DNA of 64,000 nucleotides from Nitrospira lenta (GCF_900403705.1 NZ_OUNR01000020.1:62001-126000), one strand, 5' to 3'. Shown: positions 53,541-61,719, counted from the stretch's first letter. The notes: generated by a model not told the origin, from the sequence alone. Numbers and translations are program-made.

Positions 53541-53933
53541 CTACTTTCTTGGCAGATTAGTCAGAAACACTACCAAATCGCGAACGGAAATCACCCCGAC
53601 CAGCTTCCCCTCGCGCGTCACGCCCAGGTGGCGCACATGCGCCTGAGCCATCAGGTCGTTCGCATCGAGCAACGTCTTGCTCTCCTCGATCGTCATGATC
53701 GGAGCCGACATGATCTGCTCCACCGTCGCCTTGGTCGCATCCGACCCCGACGCCACCACCCGGCGCATCATATCCGTGTCGGTCACGATGCCGATAATTT
53801 CTTTGTCATTGGTAATAAATAAGCTGCCGATTCCGCGATCACGCATAATCCGCGCCGCCGTCTGAGCATCGGTATCACGAGCCACGGTCACAAACTTCTC
53901 TCGAGGAATCATGAACGATTTCACAGGAACCAT
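53541..53933 (-). CDS. Protein with two CBS domains
   Basis: 130 aa made of a single Bateman pair: CBS1 (about 7-66, IMRDRGIGSLFITNDKEIIGIVTDTDM) and CBS2 (about 72-128, DLMAQAHVRHLGVTREGKLVGVISVRDLV), quoted in part. CBS pairs sense adenine nucleotides or SAM and regulate partners. It lies between cobA-hemD (45 bp upstream) and hemB (6 bp downstream), inside the tetrapyrrole operon, with GGGAGGAG ahead of its ATG. A regulatory role on hem enzymes is only suggested by position. Confidence 0.9.
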   Translation of the reverse strand: MVPVKSFMIPREKFVTVARDTDAQTAARIMRDRGIGSLFITNDKEIIGIVTDTDMMRRVVASGSDATKATVEQIMSAPIMTIEESKTLLDANDLMAQAHVRHLGVTREGKLVGVISVRDLVVFLTNLPRK

Positions 53934-53978
53934 TGGGTACTCCTCCCTTTTGCTGTGTATCTGCCCACCATCACACCG

Positions 53979-55544
53979 CTACGGCGCCGGCGCCGCAGCC
54001 ACTGACACGCCCGTCCCGAAATATCCAGCCATCGCCTCAACCAGCGCCGGAATCGTATTCTCGTTGGGGAGAATCACAACCGACAATCCGGCATCCCGCG
54101 CAGTCTGTGCCGTGATCGGGCCGATGCACGCCACCGCAACCGATTGTAACAGCCCCCGCGCCTGCGCTTCACCCCCGACCAACTCAATAAAATTTCTGAC
54201 CGTCGACGAGCTCGTAAAGGTCACACTGTCGATCTCCCGTTCCAACAGCAACTGTTTCCAGCTCTCGACGGAGTCTCGCGGAACCTCCGTACGATACACC
54301 GAAACCACATCGACCACAGCCCCACGAGCCCGTAACTCTTCAGGCAAAATCGCGCGCGCAACTTCCGCCCGCGGAATGAGAATGTGCGCTCGTGACAAAT
54401 CCGACGCCGCCAATGACTCCAGCACTCCCTCGGCCTGATACTCCGCCGGAACCACATCAGCCGTAAGGCCATACGTCGCCAACTCCTCCGCCGTGCGAGG
54501 CCCGATGCAGCAAATGCGTCGCCCCGCAAACCGGCGCGCGTCATGTCCACACATCTGCAGCCGCTTCATAAACTGCACGACGCCATTGACGCTGGTAAAA
54601 ATCACCCAATCATATCGGCCGAGCTCATCAATCGCTCGATCGACCAGCGCCCAGTCCTTCGGCTCGACGATCTGAATCGTGGCCCCTTCAATCGGCTCAG
54701 CACCCGCGTCCGCCAATAAGCCGGCCAGCTCTCCCGCTTGCTCTTTCGCACGCGTCATCAACACACGCTTCCCGAACAGCGGGCGACGCTCAAACCAGTT
54801 CAATTGCTCTCGCAGCTTGACTACCTCACCTACGACCACGACCGTCGGCGGCTCCAGCTTCGCCTGTTGAGCCTTTTCGACAATATCGGCTAACGTCCCA
54901 ACCACCGTGCGTTGCGCAGCCCTGGTGCCCCATCGAATCAGCGCGACCGGCGTCGTCGAAGGCCGTCCTTCGCCTATCAAATTGGAGACGATGGACGGAA
55001 GATTTTTCATCCCCATCAAAAAGACCAGCGTCCCATGACTGCTCGCCAACCTCGGCCACTCCAGAGCCGTCGTACTCTTGTCTGGATCCTCGTGGCCGGT
55101 GACAAACGTGACCGTAGATGCCATCGTCCGATGGGTCACAGGAATCCCCGCATAGGCCGGAGCCGCCACCGCCGCCGTCACGCCAGGCACCACTTCAAAC
55201 AATACCCCAGCGGCAGCCAACGCTTCGGCTTCTTCCCCACCACGTCCAAACACAAACGGATCGCCGCCCTTCAGCCGAACGACGATTTGTCCCTGCCGAG
55301 CCCGTTCGACGAGCATGCGGTTGGTGGTTTCTTGCGGCTGATATTGTCCGCGTCCACGCCGGCCCACATAAATACGCTCGGCCTGTGGCGGAGCATGAGA
55401 CAACAACGCAGGATTCGCGAGGTAATCGTAGAGCACGACATCAGCCTGCTCAAGGCATTCCTTGCCCCGCAACGTCAGGAGCTTCGGATCCCCCGGCCCG
55501 GCTCCGACCAGATAGACTCTGCCTATTCGCGACTTACCTGCCAT
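53979..55544 (-). CDS. cobA-hemD: Fused uroporphyrinogen-III C-methyltransferase and uroporphyrinogen-III synthase
   Basis: 521 aa from ATG 55544, whose A is the last base of the hemC stop (TGATG); a TTG just before it is less likely. Residues about 5-245 are SUMT: VYLVGAGPGDPKLLTLRG, VVRLKGGDPFVFGRGGEEAEAL, GVTAAVAAPAYAGIPVTHR, VTGHEDP, TLVFLMGMKNL. Residues about 255-515 are HemD (RVLMTRAKEQAGELAGLLADAGAE, DWVIFTSVNGVVQF, VTFTSSSTVRNF, CIGPITAQTARDAGL). The HemD part closes uroporphyrinogen III; the SUMT part makes precorrin-2 for siroheme and B12. Confidence 0.95.
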   Translation of the reverse strand: MAGKSRIGRVYLVGAGPGDPKLLTLRGKECLEQADVVLYDYLANPALLSHAPPQAERIYVGRRGRGQYQPQETTNRMLVERARQGQIVVRLKGGDPFVFGRGGEEAEALAAAGVLFEVVPGVTAAVAAPAYAGIPVTHRTMASTVTFVTGHEDPDKSTTALEWPRLASSHGTLVFLMGMKNLPSIVSNLIGEGRPSTTPVALIRWGTRAAQRTVVGTLADIVEKAQQAKLEPPTVVVVGEVVKLREQLNWFERRPLFGKRVLMTRAKEQAGELAGLLADAGAEPIEGATIQIVEPKDWALVDRAIDELGRYDWVIFTSVNGVVQFMKRLQMCGHDARRFAGRRICCIGPRTAEELATYGLTADVVPAEYQAEGVLESLAASDLSRAHILIPRAEVARAILPEELRARGAVVDVVSVYRTEVPRDSVESWKQLLLEREIDSVTFTSSSTVRNFIELVGGEAQARGLLQSVAVACIGPITAQTARDAGLSVVILPNENTIPALVEAMAGYFGTGVSVAAAPAP

Positions 55545-56491
55545 CAAGCCCTTCCGTAAATCTCGCCAAGAATCTTGTCAGCGCCCCGCGCGAGCAACCG
55601 TTCCGCCAGTCTCGTACCCAAGACTTGCGCCTCAGCTCTTGTTCCTTGCACGGCGTCTCGAATGACGGTCTTACCGTCCACACTCGCCACCAGTCCCTCC
55701 AGATGCACCTGGTCATTCGTCAACGTCGCATAGGCCGCAATCGGTACCTGACAACCGCCTTCCAATCGATGCAACAACGCCCGCTCCGCCGTCACCGCCA
55801 CCTGCGTCGGCTGATGGGTGAGCCGGCTGAGTATCGATCGCACGAACTGATCGTTCGACCGCCCCTCAATCCCCAACGCCCCTTGCCCGATCGCGGGAAG
55901 ACAGAGTTGCGGATCGAGATATTCAGTGATTTCATCCGTCCATCCCAAGCGCCGCAACCCAGCCGCGGCTAGGATAATCGCATCAAACTGTCCCTCTTTG
56001 AGTTTTTTCAACCGGGTATCGAGATTCCCCCGGAGCATCTCAATCCGGAGATCCGGACGCGCGTGAAGAAACTGCGATTGCCTGCGCAAGCTGCTCGACC
56101 CCACCCGAGCCCCGACAGGCAAATCCTGAAAGAGACAACCGGTATGGCTGATCAACGCATCCCGTGAATCTTCGCGTGGAGGCACACAGAGAATCTCCAG
56201 CCCATCCGGCAACTGCGTCGGGACGTCCTTCATACTGTGCACGGCAAAATCAATCTCGCCGCTCAACAGCGCTTCTTCGATTTCCTTGACGAACAGGCCC
56301 TTTCCGCCGATCTTCGCGAGCGGGACATCGACAATCTTGTCGCCGGATGTTTGAATCCGGGTGAGCGTCACGGTGATGTCTGGGGCAATCGCCTGCACTT
56401 GCGCCTGGAACCACTCGCTCTGCTGTACGGCCAACTTACTTGCCCTGGTGCCCAGAACCAGTGTGGGTCGTGCGGCTGTTGGTGTCGACAC
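55544..56491 (-). CDS. hemC: Porphobilinogen deaminase (hydroxymethylbilane synthase)
   Basis: 315 aa from GTG 56491, chosen because AGGAG lies eight bases upstream and the family start LVLGTRASKLAVQQSEWF follows; the open frame extends 61 codons further into hemA and is not used. Motifs: DKIVDVPLAKIGGKGLFVKEIE, DFAVHSMKDVPTQLPDGL, the cofactor-binding Cys in HRLEGGCQVPIAAYA. It links four porphobilinogens into hydroxymethylbilane. There is a 22-bp gap after hemA. Confidence 0.95.
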   Translation of the reverse strand: MSTPTAARPTLVLGTRASKLAVQQSEWFQAQVQAIAPDITVTLTRIQTSGDKIVDVPLAKIGGKGLFVKEIEEALLSGEIDFAVHSMKDVPTQLPDGLEILCVPPREDSRDALISHTGCLFQDLPVGARVGSSSLRRQSQFLHARPDLRIEMLRGNLDTRLKKLKEGQFDAIILAAAGLRRLGWTDEITEYLDPQLCLPAIGQGALGIEGRSNDQFVRSILSRLTHQPTQVAVTAERALLHRLEGGCQVPIAAYATLTNDQVHLEGLVASVDGKTVIRDAVQGTRAEAQVLGTRLAERLLARGADKILGEIYGRA

Positions 56492-56513
56492 GGATCTTAC
56501 TCCTACAATAATT

Positions 56514-57902
56514 CTACGGTTGCTTTCGACTAGGCGTCCGAGCAGGAGTCTGCTCAATAAGCAACTCACTCGCTTCATGCGCCAGACAGGATGATGGTTC
56601 GACGGCTGACTCTCCGCGCGTATCCGGCGGCGGCACGGCTTCAAGGCTAAAAAAGCGCCGCGCGGCTTCGACAAACGCCGCCCCGCTCGACGAATTTACC
56701 TCGGACTTCAACGTCACCATCGTCCCGTGAATCATCTTGTTCACGATCGACGTGGCCAATCCCTCGACGAGTTCCCGATCCTGCGCCGGCAGGTGCGCGA
56801 GCCGTCCCAAGGTCTTGTCCAACTCGCTGCGTTTAATCTCATCCGCGCGCTGCTTCAATGCGATGATCGTCGGCGTCACTTCCAACGACTTCATCCATTC
56901 ACGCAAAACCACGACCTCTTCCACCACCATCTGTTCAGCCTTATCAGCTTCCTGCAAACGCTCGGCGCGATTCTTCTCCACCCGCTGTTTCAGGTCGTCG
57001 ATATCGAACAAAAACGCATTGTCGACATGCCGCACCGCCGGATCGATGTTGCGTGGGACCGAAATATCGATCAGAAACATCGGCCGGTTCATCCGCTCGG
57101 TGACCGCCCGCTGGACATCGTCGGCGCTGATGAGATAATGCGACGCGCCTGTCGAGACAAGAACGATATCGGCCGAAGCCATATCGTCTTTGTATTGTTC
57201 AAATGGCACCGCAGTCCCACCGAATTTTTCGGCTAGCTCCACGGCATGCTGCGGGGTTCTGGTGGTGATCCGCACCTGCCCGACACCCTGCGCGATCAGA
57301 TGTTGGGCGGCCAGCTTGGCCATTTCACCAGCCCCGACCAACAAAACCGTTCTCTGCCCGAGGTCTGAAAATATTTTCTTGGCGAGTTCGACCGCCGCAT
57401 AGCTGACCGACACGGCCATCTCGGCAATCTTGGTTTCGGTCCGCACGCGCTTGGCGACAGAAATGGCTTTCTTGACGACCTTATTCATGATGAGCCCAGT
57501 CGTCTTGTGCGACAGCGCCGATTCAAAGGCATCTTTCAACTGCCCGAGGATCTGCGATTCCCCCACAATCATCGAGTCAAGACTGGCCGCCACACGAAAC
57601 AGATGCGTAATGGCTCGATCGCCAGCATGCCAATACAAATGCGGAGTCAGCTGTTCGGAGGAAAGGGAGAGATGAGTATCGGCCAGAAATTCCTGAATCC
57701 GCCCATAGCCTTGATCGATATCGTCGACGACCGAATAGACTTCGACGCGATTGCAGGTGGACAGCAACAATCCTTCTTTCACGCCGGAATACGAAGTCAG
57801 CCGGCCGAGCGCCTCGCCCATCCGACTTTCCGGCACCGCCAGCTTCTCGCGAATTTCAACGGGCGCCGTCTTATGACTGAGCCCGACTACGATCAAATGC
57901 AT
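56514..57902 (-). CDS. hemA: Glutamyl-tRNA reductase
   Basis: 462 aa from ATG 57902 (MHLIVVGLSHKTAPVEIREKL). Catalytic Cys50 is in LLLSTCNRVEVYSV; GESQILGQLKDAF and the NADPH motif LLVGAGEMAKLAAQHL follow. The C-terminal dimerisation helix is long and extended by about 45 polar residues. It makes glutamate-1-semialdehyde from Glu-tRNA, the first committed step of C5 tetrapyrrole synthesis. Its ATG directly follows the ccsA stop. Confidence 0.95.
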   Translation of the reverse strand: MHLIVVGLSHKTAPVEIREKLAVPESRMGEALGRLTSYSGVKEGLLLSTCNRVEVYSVVDDIDQGYGRIQEFLADTHLSLSSEQLTPHLYWHAGDRAITHLFRVAASLDSMIVGESQILGQLKDAFESALSHKTTGLIMNKVVKKAISVAKRVRTETKIAEMAVSVSYAAVELAKKIFSDLGQRTVLLVGAGEMAKLAAQHLIAQGVGQVRITTRTPQHAVELAEKFGGTAVPFEQYKDDMASADIVLVSTGASHYLISADDVQRAVTERMNRPMFLIDISVPRNIDPAVRHVDNAFLFDIDDLKQRVEKNRAERLQEADKAEQMVVEEVVVLREWMKSLEVTPTIIALKQRADEIKRSELDKTLGRLAHLPAQDRELVEGLATSIVNKMIHGTMVTLKSEVNSSSGAAFVEAARRFFSLEAVPPPDTRGESAVEPSSCLAHEASELLIEQTPARTPSRKQP

Positions 57903-57903
57903 C

Positions 57904-58707
57904 TTACGACACCGTCCCGTAGCTCTTGAGGACCACGCCAATCAGGGTCAAAATGACACCGGCGAATCCGATCACCGTTAAGTAGGCCGCCCGTTTCGCG
58001 CGCCACCCCACCATCAAGCGTCCAAGGAGCACGACAAAATAGAACAACCAGGTAACCAACGCCCAGGTCTGTTCGGGATTCCAACTCACATAAGCGCCCT
58101 TGGCGAACTCCGCAGAGATAGCGCCGGTGATGATTCCGAGCGTCAGGAGCGGAAACCCCAAAATAATGGATTGCTGATTCAAATGGTCAAGGAAGTCCAG
58201 TGCCGGCAGCTTGGCATACAATACGTTGAACCGTTTCGACTTGAGAAGGCGGTCTTGGATGAGATACATCACACCCGCTACGAACGCGACGGCAAACCCC
58301 ACCGTTCCCAACATACTCAAGGTGACGTGGAGCCAAAGTGTTCGAAACATCGGCTGCAAGGTGGGAACAGTGTCAGGCAACGCCGCCGCGGAGATGAGTG
58401 AGACCAACGCGAGCGGGACAATGAATGAGCCCAGCACGTGGATCCGATGACGAAATTCCACGGCGAGAAATACGAGAATGAGCATCCAGGAAAAGAATGA
58501 CAGCGCCTCATGAACACTCGGAGGAGCGGCGGCAGACCCCCCCACCATCCGTGCAACCAGGGCAAGAGTATGCATAACAAACCCGGCCGCGGTAATGGCC
58601 AGGGAGACTTTTGAAAGAGCTTCAGAGCGGCGCAACAGATAGGCAAGAAATGAAATGGTCGCGATGAAGTACAATCCCATCGTCACCATGAAGCAAACTA
58701 CGGCCAT
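57904..58707 (-). CDS. CcsA/HemX-family cytochrome c assembly-type membrane protein
   Basis: 267 aa with about eight membrane helices. The tryptophan-rich region near AYVSWNPEQTWALVTWLFY and the histidines in LWLHVTLSMLG and ALSFFSWMLILVFL region match the CcsA/HemX (CytC_asm) family. In such hem operons the gene is called hemX; CcsA homologues handle haem for c-type cytochromes, HemX affects HemA levels. Which role applies is not clear. It is the first gene of the operon, with a strong promoter 60-90 bp upstream. Confidence 0.85.
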   Translation of the reverse strand: MAVVCFMVTMGLYFIATISFLAYLLRRSEALSKVSLAITAAGFVMHTLALVARMVGGSAAAPPSVHEALSFFSWMLILVFLAVEFRHRIHVLGSFIVPLALVSLISAAALPDTVPTLQPMFRTLWLHVTLSMLGTVGFAVAFVAGVMYLIQDRLLKSKRFNVLYAKLPALDFLDHLNQQSIILGFPLLTLGIITGAISAEFAKGAYVSWNPEQTWALVTWLFYFVVLLGRLMVGWRAKRAAYLTVIGFAGVILTLIGVVLKSYGTVS

Positions 58708-58765
58708 GCGGGCATTCCCTCTCTTGCGACGAACAACGAACCGTATCTTGCGGGATTAAAAGAGA

Positions 58766-58795
58766 ATTATAGCGATGCGACGAGAACAGAGTCAA
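58766..58795 (-). promoter_or_regulatory. Sigma70-type promoter of the ccsA-hemA-hemC-cobA/hemD operon
   Basis: Minus strand: TTGACT (58790-58795), 18-bp spacer, TATAAT (58766-58771). It overlaps the first codons assigned to the divergent rsmI-like gene. Confidence 0.75.
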
Positions 58796-59554
58796 CAAAG
58801 ACGACCGATGGAATCCCCCGGTCTACCGGTAAAAAAACCTATGGGCTCGCTCTTCCTGGTTGGAGTCCCCATCGGACATCCCGACGACATCACGATCCGT
58901 GCACTCGGCATCCTCAGTCGGGTGGATGTGATCGCAACCGAGGATCCGATCGCCACACAGGAACTCTTATCCCATCACAACTTGTCGGTCGTACTCACAA
59001 GTTATGGACCGACGAGGATCAAAGAAAAAGTTGCGGTCCTGATTAATCGACTGCAACAAGGCCTATCCGTCGCATTGGTATCGGATTGTGGTTCACCCGT
59101 GATTTCGGACCCGGGAAGCCTCTTGGTTGCCGCAGCACACAAACACGCTATTCCCGTTTGTTCTATCCCCGGTCCATCAGCTGTGACGGCTGCAATCACT
59201 GCATCGGGGTTTTCCGCCGAGGCGTTCCACTTTTATGGGGACATCCCCGCGCCCACCGGCTCTGGTAAGAGCCGACTCGCAATGGCTTTGATGCATGCAG
59301 AACCGACAATTCTCTTCTGTCAGACCCAATCATGCCAAGCTATTCTGGAGACTATTGCCAAGGCAGCCCCACGCCGCCGAATCGCGCTCGCCTGCGATCT
59401 CACCCTCCAGAACGAAACCGTTCTCAAGGGAACGGCCAGGCGCGTTTCACATTTACTGAAACGGATCCAGACGCCTCACATGGTCACGCTAGTAGTGGAA
59501 GGAAGAAAACGAATTACCCCGGCAAAGACGGGAAGGCGCAGAGCACAACATTAG
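58775..59554 (+). CDS. Divergent RsmI-like SAM-dependent methyltransferase (tetrapyrrole methylase superfamily)
   Basis: Up to 259 aa. Blocks fit RsmI (16S rRNA C1402 2'-O-methyltransferase): SLFLVGVPIGHPDDITIRALGIL, VALVSDCGSPVISDPG, CSIPGPSAVTAAITASGF, and ACDLTLQNETVLKGT. Several usual residues differ: ATEDPIATQELLSHH replaces the ATEDTR-T-LLxH block, and the C-terminal ELTKxHE is DLTLQNE. The start is uncertain: ATG 58775, 58808 or 58841 fit. The first overlaps the hem promoter and none has a clear ribosome binding site. The same superfamily contains CobA, and it lies beside the hem operon, so a tetrapyrrole role cannot be excluded. Confidence 0.72.
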   Translation: MRREQSQQRRPMESPGLPVKKPMGSLFLVGVPIGHPDDITIRALGILSRVDVIATEDPIATQELLSHHNLSVVLTSYGPTRIKEKVAVLINRLQQGLSVALVSDCGSPVISDPGSLLVAAAHKHAIPVCSIPGPSAVTAAITASGFSAEAFHFYGDIPAPTGSGKSRLAMALMHAEPTILFCQTQSCQAILETIAKAAPRRRIALACDLTLQNETVLKGTARRVSHLLKRIQTPHMVTLVVEGRKRITPAKTGRRRAQH

Positions 59555-59823
59555 TCAGTTTCTTCTCGCCGAATAAGCACACGGTATGACGAGCCGACCC
59601 GATCCTGCGCAAGCACCGTGTGGCCCTCATTCTCTACACTGCGCGGAACATTCTTAATAGGATCCCCATCATCCAGCAAGACCGCTAAGATCTGCCCCTG
59701 ATCCATCATCTCGAGCTTTAACTTGGTCTTCACAAAATTATACGGACAGATGACTCCCCGGAGATCCAGCTCAATATCCGTCGAAACCCCTTGCTCCCCA
59801 TTCCCACTGTCGTTCATTTTCAA
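59551..59823 (-). CDS. TusA-like sulfur carrier protein
   Basis: 90 aa. The TusA/SirA signature is DLRGVICPYNFVKTKLKLE with Cys26-Pro27, then GQILAVLLDDGDPIKNVPRS. Members carry sulfur as a persulfide on the Cys for tRNA thiolation, cofactor synthesis or sulfur metabolism. The N-terminus has a 15-residue Gly/Asn-rich extension. Its stop shares bases with the rsmI-like stop on the other strand. Partner is unknown. Confidence 0.88.
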   Translation of the reverse strand: MKMNDSGNGEQGVSTDIELDLRGVICPYNFVKTKLKLEMMDQGQILAVLLDDGDPIKNVPRSVENEGHTVLAQDRVGSSYRVLIRREETD

Positions 59824-59923
59824 ACCTCGCTAATCAATACCAGTCAAGTCGGCTCGTCGATATGAGAGTTACGTTACCAGTAACGATCCAAGACAACAAG
59901 GTCAGCAGAACAGCAAACAGAGC

Positions 59924-59953
59924 AAAAAAAAGGGGCAGCCGAAGCTGCCCCTT
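59924..59953 (-). terminator. Intrinsic terminator after the secreted CWNC protein gene
   Basis: Minus strand: GGGGCAGC, loop UUCG, GCUGCCCC, then eight U (59924-59931). An 8-bp perfect stem, extended by A-U pairs, with a UUCG tetraloop; about 27 bp past the stop. Confidence 0.93.
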
Positions 59954-59979
59954 TCCAAAAACACGCGATCTAATCAGAT

Positions 59980-60750
59980 CTAGTTCAAGCCCTTCACGAG
60001 GTTAGGCTTGGCATAATCTGCCGCTCCATAATCTGACTTATTGGTCGGGATCTTGGTCTCAGGAGCCACCGTCTGATAACCCCATCCTGGCTGCGGCTCG
60101 CAATTCCAGCAAGGAGCTGTCCCTGTGAATTCACCGATTGTCGTATCCACGGTTCCGGTAATTTTACCAGGAAGCACAGCGCCAGCAGGCCCACCAGTTA
60201 CGCTGCCACTGTTGGTCTCAATCGCACGCTCAGTCGAGGGGTTTGGGCGCTGGCCCAATCCACCGAATCCGGCGAGCTTCTCGTTACCGCGAAGCACGCT
60301 GATTTCGCGAACAATCTTCCGACCCACACCAAACTGCTGAGCATTCGACGTTGCTTCAATCACCTGCAAGGTCACGTCATCGCCTGAGTTGATCGTTCTG
60401 AGCTGATCCATGTTGGTTTTGTCGTCAAGAAACACGATGAGAGCATTCATTGAGCCGGAACCAGCGCGCCCTTCGTCATGTGAGCTTCCGCCCGTCTCCA
60501 AAAACAACTTCCCGGCAGGAATATCGACGGCTAACACGCGGCCGTAGATGGTTTCTGGGAGAGACAGACGATCGAGAAACGAATTGCGATCAAAGGCCTG
60601 AACGCGGTTGGCGCTTCCGGAAATATCGCCGACGCCGGTCCCTACGCCCATCGCGGATCCGCCAGACTGCTGCAACCGCTCTTGCGCGCCCGCAACACCC
60701 ACTGAGCCGACAAAAAGAATTGTGGCTCCCAGTGCCAACACCTTACGCAT
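59980..60750 (-). CDS. Secreted protein of unknown function with a CWNC motif
   Basis: 256 aa. Signal peptide at residues 1-22 (cleavage after AGA). The mature part starts with a Gly/Ser-rich stretch and then a beta-rich region (TIYGRVLAVDIPAGKLFLETGG, ALIVFLDDKTNMDQL, GDDVTLQVIEATSN). Two-thirds along is a Gly-rich low-complexity linker, then a C-terminal segment with APCWNCEPQPGWGYQ. The CxxC with flanking Trp residues could bind a metal or haem, or form a disulfide. No family is recognised. It has its own consensus promoter, a good AAGGAGG site and a strong terminator, so it is a stand-alone and probably well expressed unit. Confidence 0.75.
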   Translation of the reverse strand: MRKVLALGATILFVGSVGVAGAQERLQQSGGSAMGVGTGVGDISGSANRVQAFDRNSFLDRLSLPETIYGRVLAVDIPAGKLFLETGGSSHDEGRAGSGSMNALIVFLDDKTNMDQLRTINSGDDVTLQVIEATSNAQQFGVGRKIVREISVLRGNEKLAGFGGLGQRPNPSTERAIETNSGSVTGGPAGAVLPGKITGTVDTTIGEFTGTAPCWNCEPQPGWGYQTVAPETKIPTNKSDYGAADYAKPNLVKGLN

Positions 60751-60846
60751 GTGCTGCCTCCTTGTGAGAAAGATAATGTGTGGAGATGATGAACAACAAG
60801 ATTCCTTGAGTGATTACGTACATAAGTCCGTTCTAATGACCGCGGA

Positions 60847-60875
60847 ACTATAGGCCAACAGGGAAAACCTGTCAA
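60847..60875 (-). promoter_or_regulatory. Consensus sigma70-type promoter of the secreted CWNC protein gene
   Basis: Minus strand: TTGACA (60870-60875), 17-bp spacer, TATAGT (60847-60852). The leader to the ATG at 60750 is about 90 bases. Confidence 0.85.
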
Positions 60876-60945
60876 GAGGGATTTCTACTATAAATTGGGT
60901 GGTGACCTGACCGATGACTACCATCGCATGTGTTATCCGTGAGTG

Positions 60946-61032
60946 TGGTGCCCAGAGGGAGGGTCGAACTCCCACTCTCTTACGAGAACCGGATTTTGAG
61001 TCCGGCGCGTCTGCCAGTTCCGCCATCCGGGC
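60946..61032 (-). tRNA. tRNA-Leu (anticodon CAA)
   Basis: Cloverleaf on the minus strand: acceptor GCCCGGA with TCTGGGC, type II long variable arm (TTCTCGTAAGAGAG region), anticodon stem CCGGA/TCCGG with loop CTCAAAA (anticodon CAA), T-arm with GTTCGACC, discriminator A and an encoded CCA at 60946-60948. It reads UUG codons. A weak promoter-like TTGACC-N17-TACAAG lies 40-70 bases upstream. Confidence 0.95.
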
Positions 61033-61242
61033 ACATCAAGAATACGCCATGATAGAATGCGTTACCCTTGTAACATGAAGCCTTCAGGCGGTCAATCGGC
61101 ATCGCCTCTTTTCTTCGGAAGAATACGTCTGCTAGAATATGACCGCGTTAAATGGAGACCGTGGCCGCTCAGCTTGCCCCAGCCATCTGGCAACTAAACA
61201 CATAAATATTCGAAACTCTCTATATAAAGGAGTATGGCAGTT

Positions 61243-61524
61243 ATGACAGAGGTTGCGTGTGTCACATGCGGACAAACCGGAGAAGCGATTACCGCTCCCC
61301 TCTTTCTCGGCAAGTTGGAACAAGACATCAAGGCAAAAGTTTGCACCGCCTGCTGGAAAAAATGGGAGGGCATGCGGGTGATGGTGATCAATGAATATCA
61401 GGTCAATCTCGGCGATGAGAGCGGACGAGAGCTTGTCCGCAAACAAATGAAGGCCTTCTTAAAGCTAGAAGGACAAGCCGACACCTCAAAGATCGCAGAA
61501 AATTTCCGCCCGGAAGGCACCTAG
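61243..61524 (+). CDS. YggX-like (Fe(2+)-trafficking family) protein with added Cys pairs
   Basis: 93 aa from ATG 61243, ten bases after AAAGGAG; the in-frame ATG at 61234 is one base from that site and so unlikely. The C-terminal half, MRVMVINEYQVNLGDESGRELVRKQMKAFL (quoted in part), matches YggX, a protein protecting Fe-S clusters. Unlike YggX, it has two CxxC pairs (CVTCG near residue 6 and VCTACWKKWEG in the middle), suggesting bound zinc or iron. Function is inferred at family level only. Confidence 0.75.
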   Translation: MTEVACVTCGQTGEAITAPLFLGKLEQDIKAKVCTACWKKWEGMRVMVINEYQVNLGDESGRELVRKQMKAFLKLEGQADTSKIAENFRPEGT

Positions 61525-61569
61525 CCAATCGTCGCCCCCTGCACTCAGCATGTGTGGCGACATCGCTTC

Positions 61570-61593
61570 CCCGGGCGCAAGCAAGCGCCCGGG
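61570..61593. other. Perfect 9-bp GC hairpin
   Basis: CCCGGGCGC and GCGCCCGGG flank a six-base loop, 46 bp past the stop of the YggX-like gene. There is no U-run on the plus strand, so it may be a weak terminator or mRNA end stabiliser. Confidence 0.5.
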
Positions 61594-61631
61594 ACCGTTA
61601 CACTAAATTCCCTGTCTTGTCGCCGACTTCG

Positions 61632-61661
61632 TTGACAGGCCCTTTTTGAAAATGCTACAGT
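61632..61661 (+). promoter_or_regulatory. Sigma70-type promoter for the BFN pair (and perhaps rplM-rpsI)
   Basis: TTGACA (61632-61637), 18-bp spacer, TACAGT (61656-61661). The next gene starts 59 bases on, and the short gaps of the following genes allow one transcript through rpsI to the terminator at 63593. Confidence 0.7.
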
Positions 61662-61719
61662 CCTCCATTCTTCGCCTGCCTTCCATGATCATTTACTTGG
61701 ATGTACGGTTGAATTTGTC

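Noticed and set aside
55544-56674. hemC start at 56674
   Set aside because: It would overlap hemA by about 160 bp and add 61 residues that fit no deaminase; GTG 56491 has a proper ribosome binding site and the family start.
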